The notes beneath the pieces are model-generated. The model was not told the origin of the DNA and searched no databases. It was given only the letters and a program-made list of their open reading frames with translations. The position numbers and the translations under genes were made by a program. From Poecilobothrus nobilitatus (lineage: Eukaryota > Arthropoda > Insecta > Diptera > Dolichopodidae), in assembly GCA_947095535.1 (NCBI GenBank), contig OX352773.1:85098670-85162669 (forward strand): a stretch of DNA of 64,000 bases, given 5' to 3'. Positions 36,755 through 46,848 of the stretch are shown here, piece by piece. Position 1 is the stretch's first letter; each line of letters starts with the position of its first letter.

Positions 36755-37383
36755 CTAAAATGAAAATAATAACCTACAGTACGCGGATGATATCTGCCTA
36801 TTGTCGCAAGTTCAGTAATATACAGAGCAAATTAAACCACCTTGAACAACTTGCTCAGCTCACTGGTCTAAAAATCAACTTAGAAAAAACAAAAGCGATG
36901 AGGATAAATAACACCAGCCACCAAATAACCCCAGAAACAACCAAATAACACCAGCCACCACCAGCACCAGCAAATAATAACACTGATCCAACAGATTGAA
37001 TTTGGACAGCTATCTGAGCTGTATAATATCTACCAATGAGGGGGCGGGGCCCCCAGTGAGGGGACGTCTACAACTGTTATGGAGGAATTCAGATATCCAG
37101 AAAACGGAAACTAAAATTATTCGGGGCATGCGTGAAAACCGTTCTGACATATGGCAGTGAAACTTGGCTTGTAACCAACAGCCTAACCCACAAGCTGCAG
37201 GTTTTCGTAAATAAGTGTCTCAGGATAATATGCCGAATATTCGCCAAGATGGAAGTATGCGCCAAATCGCGTGAGATGGAAGTGTCAAGTGAAAGTCCTA
37301 TGTTCCCAATAGGTAAGGTAAAAAAAGAAAAAAATGTTTATTTTGCAAAATCTTATTTCAAAAAAAAACTGAACCCAAAGTAA
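36755..37383 (+). pseudogene. LINE reverse transcriptase fragment, RTE-like
   Basis: LQYADDICLLS (about 36773-36806, read across a frameshift) is the reverse-transcriptase YADD catalytic block. It is followed by KLNHLEQLAQLTGLKINLEKTKAM, the conserved region after it. A local ACCAGCCACCA expansion (36912-36985) interrupts. The frame 37132-37383 contains TVLTYGSETWLVTNSLTHKLQVFVNKCLRIICRI, the C-terminal block of RTE-like LINEs. The 5' part (endonuclease, fingers) is absent, as expected for 5'-truncated LINE insertions. The clade call is tentative. Confidence 0.75.
36912..36988 (+). repeat. CCAGCCACCA/AAATAACAC local repeat
   Basis: Units such as CAAATAACACCAGCCACCA occur in three imperfect copies within the LINE fragment. 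This is a post-insertion slippage expansion. Confidence 0.6.
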
Positions 37384-37580
37384 AAACAGTAAAAGATTAA
37401 TTATCATCATATCATTAATCATCAAAGTTAAAATAGAACCGAATCAAAGAACATTTAATTAAACAGCTTATAATATACTATATACGTACATATACTAGCT
37501 ATATTACGTACGTACATATATAATATTACATTCTAATATTTAATAAATAAATATACTAGATTTTCAAATTTATGAGAGCA

Positions 37581-37708
37581 AAAAAAAACAAGATTTTAAA
37601 AACAAGATTTTAAAAGAACAAGATTAAAAAAAACAAGATTTTGTACCTTGTTTTTTTTAATCTTGTTCTTTTAAAATCTTGTTTTTCAAAATCTTGTTTT
37701 TTTTTAAA
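37581..37708. repeat. Long hairpin built from AACAAGATTTT repeats
   Basis: The left arm (37581-37637) contains four AACAAGAT(TTT) units. The right arm (37647 to about 37705) contains the reverse complement in the same order, separated by a 9-base loop. The stem is about 57 bp with few mismatches, notably TTTTT versus TTTTTCAA near 37683. Two further AATCTTG units extend to 37748. Confidence 0.88.
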
Positions 37709-37759
37709 TCTGGCTTTTCGTAAAAATCTTGCTAAATCTTGTTTTTGTTTTATAGGTCA

Positions 37760-39171
37760 GTTCCAATGATAGCAGCGCGTTTTTGCAGAGTCGCAAAATT
37801 ATTTCAAATGAATGAGTTTATAACCGATGGTATTTAATGAAAGCGGTGCATTTTTGCGACGCCGTGAAATGTGTAGGCACTTTAAAATTAAGGGCGGTTT
37901 TTTTTATATGTATGTATAATATATATGAGAAATGTTGCATTAGCAGGGATTATATAGTTATGGTTACAAAATCAGAGTTATACGTTTTTTCCACAATGTG
38001 TATCTATAAATTTATGCCAGGTTTTAAATTAGAAGTGATTTAATAATTAATAATAAATCAATTAATTTGTTTCATTAGAAATACTAAAATAATCACAATT
38101 CGTGTTTTAACAATGTGATATATTTTTTTCATATTAACTTGCCACGTGTGGTTATTGACTCACCTAAATTAGATTAGTAATATTAAGTATGTAATGTTAA
38201 ATAAATAAATAAATATATAATATTATGTTTAATTGTTAAAAATATAATTGATATGAACTCTCAAAATTTTCAAAATTTTGTTTTTGTTATAAATAAATTT
38301 AAAATTTAAAAACAAGATTAAAAATAAAATAGATTTTGTAGGTAACCCAAAATTTATGACCTAATTTAAGTTATTTTTATATTATTCCACAAAAACAAAG
38401 AGGAAAAGTAAAAAAACTTTTTTTGTTTTTATTTTTTATCTATCTCTTAATTACCTATTGTGCAAAAAAGGGATGGAAGATGAAAACTTTTGCTTCTTTT
38501 TTGTTCTTTGAATTATCTTTTGTAAATGAATTTTCAAAATGCTCTGTTTTTTTTTACCACTTAATAGTACCAATTGTATTTTGTTTAAGATCATAAATTA
38601 CACAAGTTCAAAACAAGTTTTTAAAGACCGCAATTCAACAGTATTAGCTTTAAATATGTATGTATCTATATTATATTAAATACCTATTATATCCTTCAAA
38701 GAAATAACAAATCCTTTGAAGATATAACAAAAATTAAAATATAATGAAAAACAAAACTGAAAACTTTGTTTATTATTGCATTATTTTGGATAAAAAAGAA
38801 GGGATTCTGTTGTTTTTTAGCAAACAATATACCAATAAATTATAGACAAAAAAGTAAAAAAGTAAAATAATAAGTCGAAAAATATTGATCTTGGAAAAGG
38901 ATAAAACAGATATAAATATGTGAAAATAAATAAAATTAAAAAAATATAAACAATGGTCAGTAATGATTGGTTTTTAAATGATTTAGAAACGCCTTACAAT
39001 TTAATCTGGTGTTAAATATTTAATGCCTATAGTTAAAAATAGGGTTTTCGGCATTCGACCAAGCATAGTTAGGGCATAGGCTAGGACATAGCGAAGCGTT
39101 TTTTTAAAAAAAAAAGTTTTGATTTGTAGACGAAAATATTGAATGAAGTTGAAATTTTAGAGTATTTTAGA
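37760..39171. other. AT-rich non-coding stretch
   Basis: No supported gene. A frame at 37837-38043 has no recognisable motif. Two related phrases (GCG(C/G)...TTTTTGC..AGTCGCAAAAT and GGTGCATTTTTGCGACGCCGTG) lie about 70 bp apart near 37775 and 37843. Confidence 0.45.
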
Positions 39172-39363
39172 TTATTTTTCTGGTTTGAACATTGGGGCAC
39201 TCACAATTGTCAGCCAATCTTCCTGAATTTTTGAAGAGACATTCTCAGAAATGGCCTTAAGGAGAAGACAGGCATAGATTTTTAAATTTTGCTTTAATTT
39301 TGACACAGTTTTAAAACCAAAGTACACTTTTTGAATGTCCCCACAACCGAAATGATACGATAT
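39172..39363 (-). pseudogene. Unrecognised 63-codon open stretch (possible exon or transposon remnant)
   Basis: The minus-strand frame is open from 39363 to a TAA at 39172-39174. Its composition looks protein-like rather than random: YHFGCGDIQKVYFGF, LKIYACLLLKAI, KIQEDWLTIVSAPMFKPE. GC content is higher than in its surroundings. I do not recognise a family. No ATG start or clear splice site fixes its upstream end. It could be the C-terminal exon of a dead gene or a TE fragment. Confidence 0.3.
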
Positions 39364-39796
39364 TTATTAAATATTTTTTCTTGAAATAGTAGAATGTTAT
39401 TTTTTTTATTAGATTCATTATAAAAATTTAATTATAATTGAGTATAAATTACGAAACAATTTAATTTCAATTCATATTTTATTTTTAAATATTTTTGAAA
39501 ATTTTCAATTCACGCACACAAATAAAAAACGTTTCAATAAATATCCCCTGTAGAGCTTTGGCGCTGATAAAAGTTGTTTTTGTAATTCTTTGCAGATTTC
39601 TTCTGTTGACTGTTAGTGAAGAAGATAAGAAATTTAAGAATGTATGATTGCACATAATGTGTATGGGTCTGTGTATGTGTATGTAAAATTATATTATTAT
39701 TGATAAGTATAGTAAAGCATGAATGAAAAACAAATATACTATTCTTAAAATTTACGTTCGCTTGTTTCTACAATAGAGATTACAGTCAAAAGAAAA

Positions 39797-40925
39797 TTGG
39801 AATCTGAAAATAGGAAATTTAATAGTTTTTGGACTAATAAATATTTTGTTATCGAACATAATAAGAAAGTTGTATGTTTAATTTGTCAAGTCGCTATAAA
39901 TTGTATGAAGGAGTTTAATATAAAGAGGCACCATTTTACAACACACCCAGAATATGAGAAAATCGTGGGCGTTTTACGAGAAGATAAAATTAAATCCTTT
40001 CAGAGAGGTATTAAGGCTCAGCAACAGATTTTTAAAAAAATACATACAGAATCGGAAGTTGTTTCGGAAACGAGTTACGAATTGTCAATATTGATTGCCA
40101 AAAATGCTCGCACTTTTACTGAGGGAGAATATATTAAACTGTGCTTATTAACAGCAGCCAGAAAATTATCTCCTAATATATCAAAAAAATTTTAAAATAT
40201 TTCTTTGAGCAGAACCACAGTTCAACGACGGGTTGTTGAAATGGCTGATGATATATTTGATCAATTCAAAGAAAAAGCTCAACATATTACATATTTTTCG
40301 CTAACTGTTGATGAATCAACCGACATTTCGTGAACTGCTCAATTAATGATATTTTTTCGTGGTGGCACTGATGATTTTGATATTTATGAAAAATTATTGG
40401 CCGTTAGTTCATTGAAAGATCGGACAATTGGTAGTGATTTATTGACTGCTGTACTTTGTGAATGTGAAAAAGCTGGTCTTGATATGAAAAAACTTGCTGG
40501 AATTATAACAGATGGTGCACCTTCGATGATTGGAACAAATAACGGTATGGTATCATTGCTGAAAAGTAGTCTTAATAATCAAAAGCTGGAACTATTTCAG
40601 TTCCACTGCATTATTTATCAACAAAATCTTTGTGGAAAAGACTTAGGATTCGATCATGTAATTAAGGTAGTCGTGTCAGTAGTGAATTTCATAAAAAAAT
40701 AGAAGTGTCAACCATCCACAGTTCAAATCTTTTGTTGAAGTAATAGAAGCTGAATATGGTGACCTAATTTATTTTTGTGAAGTCAGGTGGTTAAGCCGTG
40801 GAAAAACATTACAAAGATTTTCTGATTTACTGGAGGAAATCGAAATATTTTTAAACGAAAAACAAAAGCCTTTTAAAGAACTTTCTAAGAACAAGTGGCT
40901 GTGTGATATTGCATTTCTAAAATAA
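39797..40925 (+). pseudogene. hAT transposase with BED zinc finger (ZBED/GTF2IRD2-like), truncated
   Basis: The first frame (39797-40195) opens with KFNSFWTNKYFVIEHNKKVV and a BED-type finger: CLIC, then HHFTTH. Next come KNARTFTEGEYIKLCLLTAA and, after a stop, a SRTTVQRRVVEMADDIFDQF block. YFSLTVDESTDIS (about 40297-40332) carries the first catalytic Asp; a stop follows it. The frame 40346-40702 has KLAGIITDGAPSMIGTNNGM (second Asp) and LFQFHCIIYQQNLC, equivalent to the family's CHCIIHQEALC. After another shift, EVRWLSRGKTLQRF-like text runs to 40925 and then stops abruptly. The C-terminal dimerisation region and third acidic residue are absent. This type is known from hAT elements related to GTF2IRD2 and ZBED proteins. 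Confidence 0.85.
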
Positions 40926-40979
40926 ATTGATAAATAAATTGATTTATACCTATCAATAACAACAAAGATTTTAGTTGTG

Positions 40980-41150
40980 GATGGATAAGGTAAGTTTTAT
41001 TTGTTTCAAAAATAAATATTAATTTAAATTTCAGGATTACATATCAATAAACAAAACTGCAAGAAGTTCAATTCTAAATTAATTATCGAAGTAAGATTTT
41101 ATTTATTTTTATACTAAATATTAAGTTCCATTTCAGGATTTTATATATAC
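40980..41150 (+). repeat. Tandem pair of intron-like units
   Basis: Two units about 105 bp apart each have a GTAAGxTTTTATTT start, an AAATATTAA middle and an ATTTCAGGATT end. Each reads like a 60-bp GT-AG intron (about 40989-41033 and 41091-41137). There is no recognisable coding sequence between them. Confidence 0.45.
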
Positions 41151-41439
41151 ATATACTTACATACTTACATATACTTACATTGATTGAAATAAATTTGATA
41201 AATTAAAATTGAAAATATCGTGGTTGAATATTCCCCAAATACGTTTGCGAGGCTACAAAAAGGTGGGTAATTATGAAATATGATTTATAGATTGGGTAAT
41301 ACTGAAATATGATTAGAGCTAAAAGTTAGATAGATATAGCTCGTTACAGACAAAGACGGGTGAATAGGAACCTTGATTCGAATCCTTGTATTAGTCTGAA
41401 CAAAGACCACAAGTCTCGATAAACAGAAGCGACCAAATA

Positions 41440-42105
41440 GTGACTAATAAAAGAATATCTTGGGTAATAAACTCCTTTAAGGCGTACAAAGCCTCACGAG
41501 CAGATAATATCTACCCAAAATAGTTACAAAAGGGTTCTCAAAGGGAAAAAATCAAAGCAATTTATAAAGCTTGTCTAGGACTGAACTATATGACAGACTT
41601 ATGGAGAGAATCCAAACCGAACAAGATATGCTATAAAAAAAATAAACTTCTACTGACCAATTTTGACATCATTCCCGTTAAAGCGAAAGAAACCCTCGGT
41701 TCCATAAACAAATAAGTTAAAATCGAAAAAAATAGATAATTTCAGTGATAGGGGAATAGAAAGTCTGCTCCTATCATGGATTGAATCTATGTTAGGAAAA
41801 AGAGGGTAACATCTTCATTTTGTGCATCTAGGAGATCTCAGAATAATCTTCTAAAACCGAGGGCATATCGTCAAAAAATTTATAATGGATATATACGTGT
41901 ATCATAAGACCTATGATAACATACGGATCCTTGGTTTGGTATAGACAACCTCCAAAATGAAGAGTTATATAAAAACTCTAGCGGAAATAGAGCTTCAGGA
42001 TTTCCTAGAATACCTGGTTCAACTGAATAGCTTTCGATGCGACGAATCAAGGTCCTTCGATCATAAAGAAATTCTGTCTATGAGTACTAATTCGGAAAAA
42101 GAAAT
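41440..42105 (+). pseudogene. LINE reverse transcriptase remnant, R1-like
   Basis: INSFKAYKASRADNIYP (about 41468-41520) matches the conserved SFKPxKSPGPDGIYP start of reverse transcriptase in R1/Jockey-type LINEs, and AIYKACLGLNYMTDLWRESK follows. The next parts, IESLLLSWIESMLGKRG and an NNLLKPRGISS-like block, are further along, so the RPISL and first-Asp segment is partly lost. KTYGS-type text near 41908 gives RPMITYGSLVWYRQPPK, the C-terminal block. Many stops are present, and the catalytic YADD block is not seen. The clade is tentative. Confidence 0.65.
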
Positions 42106-43239
42106 AAATGTAAAATAACGAGGAATAATCTTTAAAGCATTAAGGATTTTTCCAATTGTAGAACCTGATTATATTAAACAGATAACATCTGAAGTTAGGC
42201 AAGCTCAAAATTCACAATTTAATGAGCCAGTTGTAAATGCACCTGCTCTAGAATGTGAAGGTGATGATAATGACTACACCTTACTTGATATGTAAACAAA
42301 AATATTATGTTCTTAAGTTAGTTTATACAACATAATTTAATATTTTAAGAACCACCTAACGAAGACGATTCCAATAAGACATTTGGAGTTGAAGCACCAA
42401 CAAAATTACTCCTAAATTTGTACCGTGAATTCCTTCCAAAGGTAGGGAAAACCGCCACACTAAAAAGCAACAAAATAAATGTGGCAACTAATTCAAAAAA
42501 CCTTGGAAGAAAACCGGTAAATTAATATATATATTTGTCCAGAAAAATGATGTGTAACAAACGCATTCATTTTAAAGTGTTGGGTTGGATGTGTTCTATT
42601 ATAGAAAAAAAATGAAATATACATAGATACTACAATGTATACAGTATAGATATAATTTCTAATTGAAAATATTTTTATTTTTTCAAACTAGGATACATTA
42701 CAAAACGGTAAAGGAAAAGAAACAAAATCATTAAAAAACAAAAAAAAAATTTTTTCATTCATTAATTTTCTTTGAATTGATTTTTTTTTAATTATTTTAT
42801 TTGACATACATACATACTCATATATGCATATATACAAACAAAATGTTTTTAAATAATTTTAAAATGTCATCTTATAGATTTTAATAAAAAAAGCCAAACA
42901 AATATTTTATTATAATTGTTTATGAATTGTAAATTGTAATGGGTACTCTATTTGTTTCACTTTTTTGTTTTCTTAAGAAGAATTTTTTTGCTAAATTTTA
43001 TTACAATCTGCTATATATCGCATGGACTTCTATTAATTTAATATATATCGCATGGCACTTCGGTCTCTTTGACATGAGTCAAAAGTCCCAATTTTCTTTT
43101 TGTAATGATAATAATTAATAATGTAATAATATCGTTTAGAGTAAACTTTCTAGACTAAACTTGTACTTATGCCCCGGCCAACAATAAAATCAGATACAGT
43201 TATTTTCCAAATTCCGGCCAGGCTGGATATATACATATA

Positions 43240-43378
43240 AATGTATACATATATGTATATCTCTTGCGAGAAATTTTATAGTCGGTTGCGAAATCAGATT
43301 TCCCCCTTTTTCCAGAATAAGTATATATGTAATTGTTTCAGAATCTGAATTAGGAGGGAATTTGAAGTGGTCAAAAAT
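43240..43378. repeat. Minisatellite related to 28555-28765
   Basis: Two diverged units: TATATGTATATCTC...GGTTGCGAAATCA(G/T) then TATATATGTAATTG...GAATCTGAATTAGGAGGGA. Each matches phrases in the other locus (TATATGTATATCCG, GTTGGATGCGAAATCA, ATTCCGAATTAGGGGGGA). Confidence 0.55.
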
Positions 43379-43526
43379 ACCAATGAAACTTCTGACACGT
43401 CACCATAAAAGTATACTTATAGGAAGTAGGTTTACTTTTTACTAAATCTAATGCATTTTTCATACAACGAAAAAGTCTTTTTTCAAGAGTAGGTGCAATA
43501 TATTTTTCTATTTTCCATATCAACTG
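43371..43526 (-). pseudogene. Possible orphan exon inside Harbinger element 2
   Basis: On the minus strand, a TTTTTTATTTTAG acceptor (AG at 43529-43530) is followed by an open stretch of about 50 codons ending in TGA at 43371-43373. It includes QLIWKIEKYIAPTLEKRLF and CMKNALDLVKSKPTSYKY. It looks protein-like but is not recognised. It lies within the 1.6-kb segment that interrupts the partner gene. Confidence 0.3.
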
Positions 43527-44813
43527 TTCTAAAATAAAAAACACATAACACGATATATTTTTAGATGGTAATTTTATTACGGGTACCTACCCAAATAAAT
43601 TTGTTGGTGACCGAGTATAATGTATTAGCACAGGGATAACTGAAATTGGAATTGTTTGTATATTTAGGTATATATAGCTAGTGGGTACCCAAATGAAAAT
43701 TTTATTCTTTTTGGTTTCAATTTTAAATCGTTTTTTTTATTATGTCTTTTTCGTTCATGATAATTTTTTATTACTGTATAATTTATTATTACTTATTATC
43801 CACTTTTTACATTAAGTTAGGTAATTTAATTACAAAATATTTTTATAGTGTATTTTCATTTCTTGTTATTGGTATACATATTTAGTGTGTCTGACTCTGG
43901 TACGATTCCTGATGGAAACATAATATTTTTTTTGTATATAAATTACAAATAATGACTTTTTTCTTTTTATTTACTGCATTATTTGGCAAAGTACAAATTA
44001 TGCATTATTCCAAAATTGCAAAAACAAATATCTATGTATATAAAAATGAAATATACCATAATTAACTCCGTCATTCTATGACGGGCCAACAGCTAGTTTT
44101 ACAATAAAGATAAAAAAATTTATTATATATAATATTGATTTTTAGCTATAATTTCACCATCAGCCAAATAGAACAAAAATTCAGATCTTTGGAGAGGAAA
44201 TTCAAAAAGACTAAAGTGCATATGTAATAATAAAACGGGGAACAATAAGATTATTTGTGCATATGAGCAGTATAGTTAGAGACATTTTATTTTTATAAAA
44301 AGAGTAAAAATTCTTTACTTTTAGAGAACTTGATGAAATATTTGCACAAAAACCAAACGTTTTCCCACAATATGTGCTAGATGAAAATGCTGGAACATCT
44401 AATTTGAATAGAGGTGCAGAAATTGAAAATGAGACTTCGTCATCTTCAAATTTAGGTTACACAGTTTTATAGTTTTCGATCTATGTTACTTTTGTAATGC
44501 CGTTTTGTAATTTAATTTTAGATGTTCCAGTTCCAAAAGAAAGAAAAACCAAATTACTCCAAATAGAAACTAACCAAGATATTCTCAAGTTTCGAGAAAC
44601 AATAATTAAATATCTGCAAAAATCGGACTCGAGAAAGGAGAAACTCTTCCAAGAAAAATTGAAAAAAAATTATCGGGAAAAAAAATTAGAAATGTTACAA
44701 ATAATAAATATGAATAAAAATTAAATTAATTTTTTATTTCACACAATTCTTTACAAATTGTATTTTTGACATGTTTTCCCTTTCGACTATCTCCAAAATC
44801 TGTAAAGGTGTCA

Positions 44814-45209
44814 TTAACAATTTCTTCTGGTTATGGCTTGTAAACAATATAATTCTAAATCGTCTTCATCACACATATTGTGAAAACCGCAGCAAGCTCT
44901 AATGAAATGGCACAATTTTTTTATTCCTTTCAATTTGCAGTAATATAACTGCCTAAAACGTTGTTTTAGAACACCAAATGCATGTTCAATCTTTACTCTG
45001 AAAGAACTAAGCTTTTTATTATAGTTTATTTGAGCTGTAGTTAAATGGCCATTATCTCTGTAGGGAGTCATCAAGTAGTCCATGCATTTATATCAGAAGA
45101 TATCAGAAGCCTCGCTAGAATCACTTATATCTAAATCACTACTTTTATCCGATTCACTATCGCTGGATAATAATAAAAAAATATGAATTCCTTTTTGCGA
45201 ATACGACAT
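44814..45209 (-). pseudogene. PIF/Harbinger transposase, large internal deletion
   Basis: The start ATG at 45209 gives MSYSQKGIHIFLLLSSDSES with an acidic Ser/Asp tail (SSDLDISDSSEASDIF), an N-terminus like those of this family. A stop near 45090 is followed at once by MDYLMTPYRDNGHLTTAQIN, NKKLSSFRVKIEHAFGVLKQ and RFRQLYYCKLKGIKKLCHFI, then RACCGFHNMCDEDDL, the standard C-terminus with the last catalytic Glu (IEHAF). The central 200 or so residues, including DGCHI and the second Asp, are deleted. Element 1 retains those parts. The gene ends at 44814, about 90 bp from the end of the convergent partner gene. Confidence 0.85.
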
Positions 45210-45466
45210 AATTATTTTACAAAATTAATTTCAATAATAATAAAAAATTTGTTTAGTTTTGTTGTTTATTTGTTTATCCTTTTAAATTTCTTTGAATGTA
45301 GACTGTCAAAATAAAAATACTAAAAAGTTTTTGCAAGAAAAGTGTTTGGTATATTTTACTTGCAATTGAGAGGAAATGACAGTTTTATATCTCCTTTTTT
45401 CGAGCGACGTCACGTTGTTCTCTTTTTAAAGTTTTTGCAAGTTTTATTCGAAACAGAGCATTATTT

Positions 45467-45862
45467 TGTAACACAAGATGTCAGTTACATTGACTAAAAT
45501 TAATTTAATACACAATTCATATACTCGATTATTTTAATTTTTTTATATACACTACATATGTTTTTTATATACTTTTTTTTTGTTTGACTTTATTATGTAC
45601 TTTAGAATCAAGGTTACTGAACTTGGATTATACGTTAGTCCTGAACCGTTTAACTCAAGTTTATATAAAGCCAAATTTTATGAATTTTTCATTATTCGTT
45701 ATCGTATAGTCGTAAAGAAAGTTAGTTTAATAAAGGAATTGAATAATTGAAATTAAAACAATGCGTTTTTATTTTCTATTTGATAATAAATATTTTACAG
45801 TGCGTAATATATTTCAATATTTTAAACAGTGCGTTTTTTAAAGCTAAGTTTTATTGAGCACA
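45467..45862 (+). mobile_element. BEL/Pao-type LTR (5' copy)
   Basis: Starts TGTAACACAAGATGTCAG and ends ...TTTTATTGAGCACA. It is homologous to 7573-7930 and 46590-46845. Directly after it comes TTTTTTGGTTCTTCGAGCC at about 45870-45888, the kind of junction text expected for a primer-binding region. The T(A/G)TAAAGG..AATAAAGGAATTG text near 45725 may include the polyadenylation signal (AATAAA). Confidence 0.75.
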
Positions 45863-45907
45863 AAATATTTTTTGGTTCTTCGAGCCGGATAGATAGATAG
45901 AGATAGA

Positions 45908-46562
45908 TAATCATATCAAAATTGATTATGACGTATCGGGAAAAGGAGCTTTTAGGATCATAAAAGATTTCCAGAGCAAAAAATGGAGAATAGGATGGTG
46001 AGGAGATTCTACTTGGGCTCCTGAATTCTTATTTCACAGCATCATGGAAACCCAAACATCAAGTTTCTCTTTAGTATCAGCTATAACAACATATCGATCA
46101 TGGACAACTAGGAGTGCTTTTGGAACAGCATTTAAAGGGAAAAATAGTGTTCATTTTGAAATTGAGCCCAGAAAATTAAACATAGTGTCAAATATGAGTT
46201 CAGCTTCAAAAAACACATTGTTGTCGAATTCAGGAGGTACAATATCCTGTGTCGAGCCTTTTAGTGGGAAATACAATAGGACTTATTCAAGAGTCGAATT
46301 GGATTTTGTGGAAAGTGAAATAGGAAGAGAATCATATACACTGACTACAGGTGAACAATCTTTACTTTCGGGGTTAAGTCAATTGAAAAAATCTATTATA
46401 ACCGACATACGCAAGAGAAACATGGTTGTGGATCATGGTACTACAATGTGGTATACAATTGACGAATACATTAAAGAAGAAAATAGAACTCCTACAACCA
46501 TAAATGTAATTAGCGGGCGAACAAACTATTACTCTCGTGCTGATCTTATGAATACTCAATGA
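45908..46562 (+). CDS. Unrecognised protein frame between two BEL-type LTRs
   Basis: The frame from ATG 46044 to TGA 46560-46562 encodes 172 residues with no internal stop. The same frame is open upstream to about 45908 except for one TGA at 45999-46001, so the ancestral protein was probably longer; the upstream text reads SGKGAFRIIKDFQSKKWRIGW, then GDSTWAPEFLF. Later segments include VSAITTYRSWTTRSAFGTAF, SSASKNTLLSNSGGTISC and TTGEQSLLSGLSQLKKSI. No transmembrane segment, zinc finger or retroelement motif (Gag, protease, RT, integrase) is visible. Codon use is less AT-biased than its surroundings. It begins about 20-45 bp after the putative primer-binding region and ends just before the second LTR. 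It may be a captured gene, a divergent Gag, or an endogenised RNA-virus fragment; I cannot choose. Confidence 0.5.
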
Positions 46563-46574
46563 TTTTTATACTTT

Positions 46575-46848
46575 TTTAATTAGTGAGTTTCACTTTATTA
46601 CATACTTAGAATCAAGGTTAAGAACTTGGGTTATACGCTAGTCCCGAATCGTTTAACTCAAGTTTATGTAAAGCCAAATTTCGTAAAGAAAGTTAGAAAG
46701 TTAAAGTCGTAAAGAATGTTAGTTAAATAAAGGAATTGAATAATTGAAATTAAAACAGTGCGTTTTTATTTTCTATATTTTTCTATATATTTTATTTGAA
46801 TATTTTAAACAGTGCGTTTTTTAAATCTAAGTTTTATTGAGCATAAAA
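46575..46848 (+). mobile_element. BEL/Pao-type LTR (3' copy, truncated and rearranged)
   Basis: Shares TTTATTACATACTTAGAATCAAGG, CTTGGGTTATACG(C/T)TAGTCC, GTTTAACTCAAGTTTAT and AATAAAGGAATTGAATAATT with the copy at 45467. The first 130 bp or so are missing, and GTAAAGAAAGTTAG is locally duplicated. It ends TTTTATTGAGCATAAAA, like the 5' LTR. Divergence from the 5' copy shows the insertion is not recent. Confidence 0.75.

Larger units (their letters stand above)
42145..44724 (+). pseudogene. PIF/Harbinger partner protein (MADF/Myb-SANT-like), multi-exon
   Basis: Exon text 1 reads EPDYIKQITSEVRQAQNSQF...GDDNDYTLLD. A probable 57-bp intron (GTAAAC to TTTTAAG, about 42292-42348) leads to EPPNEDDSNKTFGVEAPTK and LLLNLYREFLPKVGKTATLK, the start of a Myb/SANT-like DNA-binding domain. 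After a 1.6-kb interruption, 44150-44270 gives SQIEQKFRSLERKFKKTKV and NNKTGNNKIICAYEQY, the domain's second half. After an intron, ELDEIFAQKPNVFPQYVLDEN follows (44329-44400). The last exon (about 44522-44724) encodes VPVPKERKTKLLQIETNQD and a Lys/Glu-rich coiled-coil end with a stop at 44722. Stops near 44250 and inside 42520 break it. It would bind the transposon ends with the transposase. Confidence 0.65.
42129..45240. mobile_element. PIF/Harbinger transposon 2 (partner gene and transposase)
   Basis: A plus-strand MADF/Myb-like partner gene in several exons (42129-44724) converges on a minus-strand transposase (45209-44814), as in element 1 at 23900-26420. No inverted repeats were identified. 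An unrelated segment of about 1.6 kb (42541-44140) with a minisatellite interrupts the partner gene. The proteins differ clearly from those of element 1, so this is a separate lineage, not a duplicate. Confidence 0.75.

Noticed and set aside
37837..38043. 68-codon frame next to the hairpin
   Set aside because: No motif was found; its Cys-rich look comes from TGT/TGC in local repeated text.
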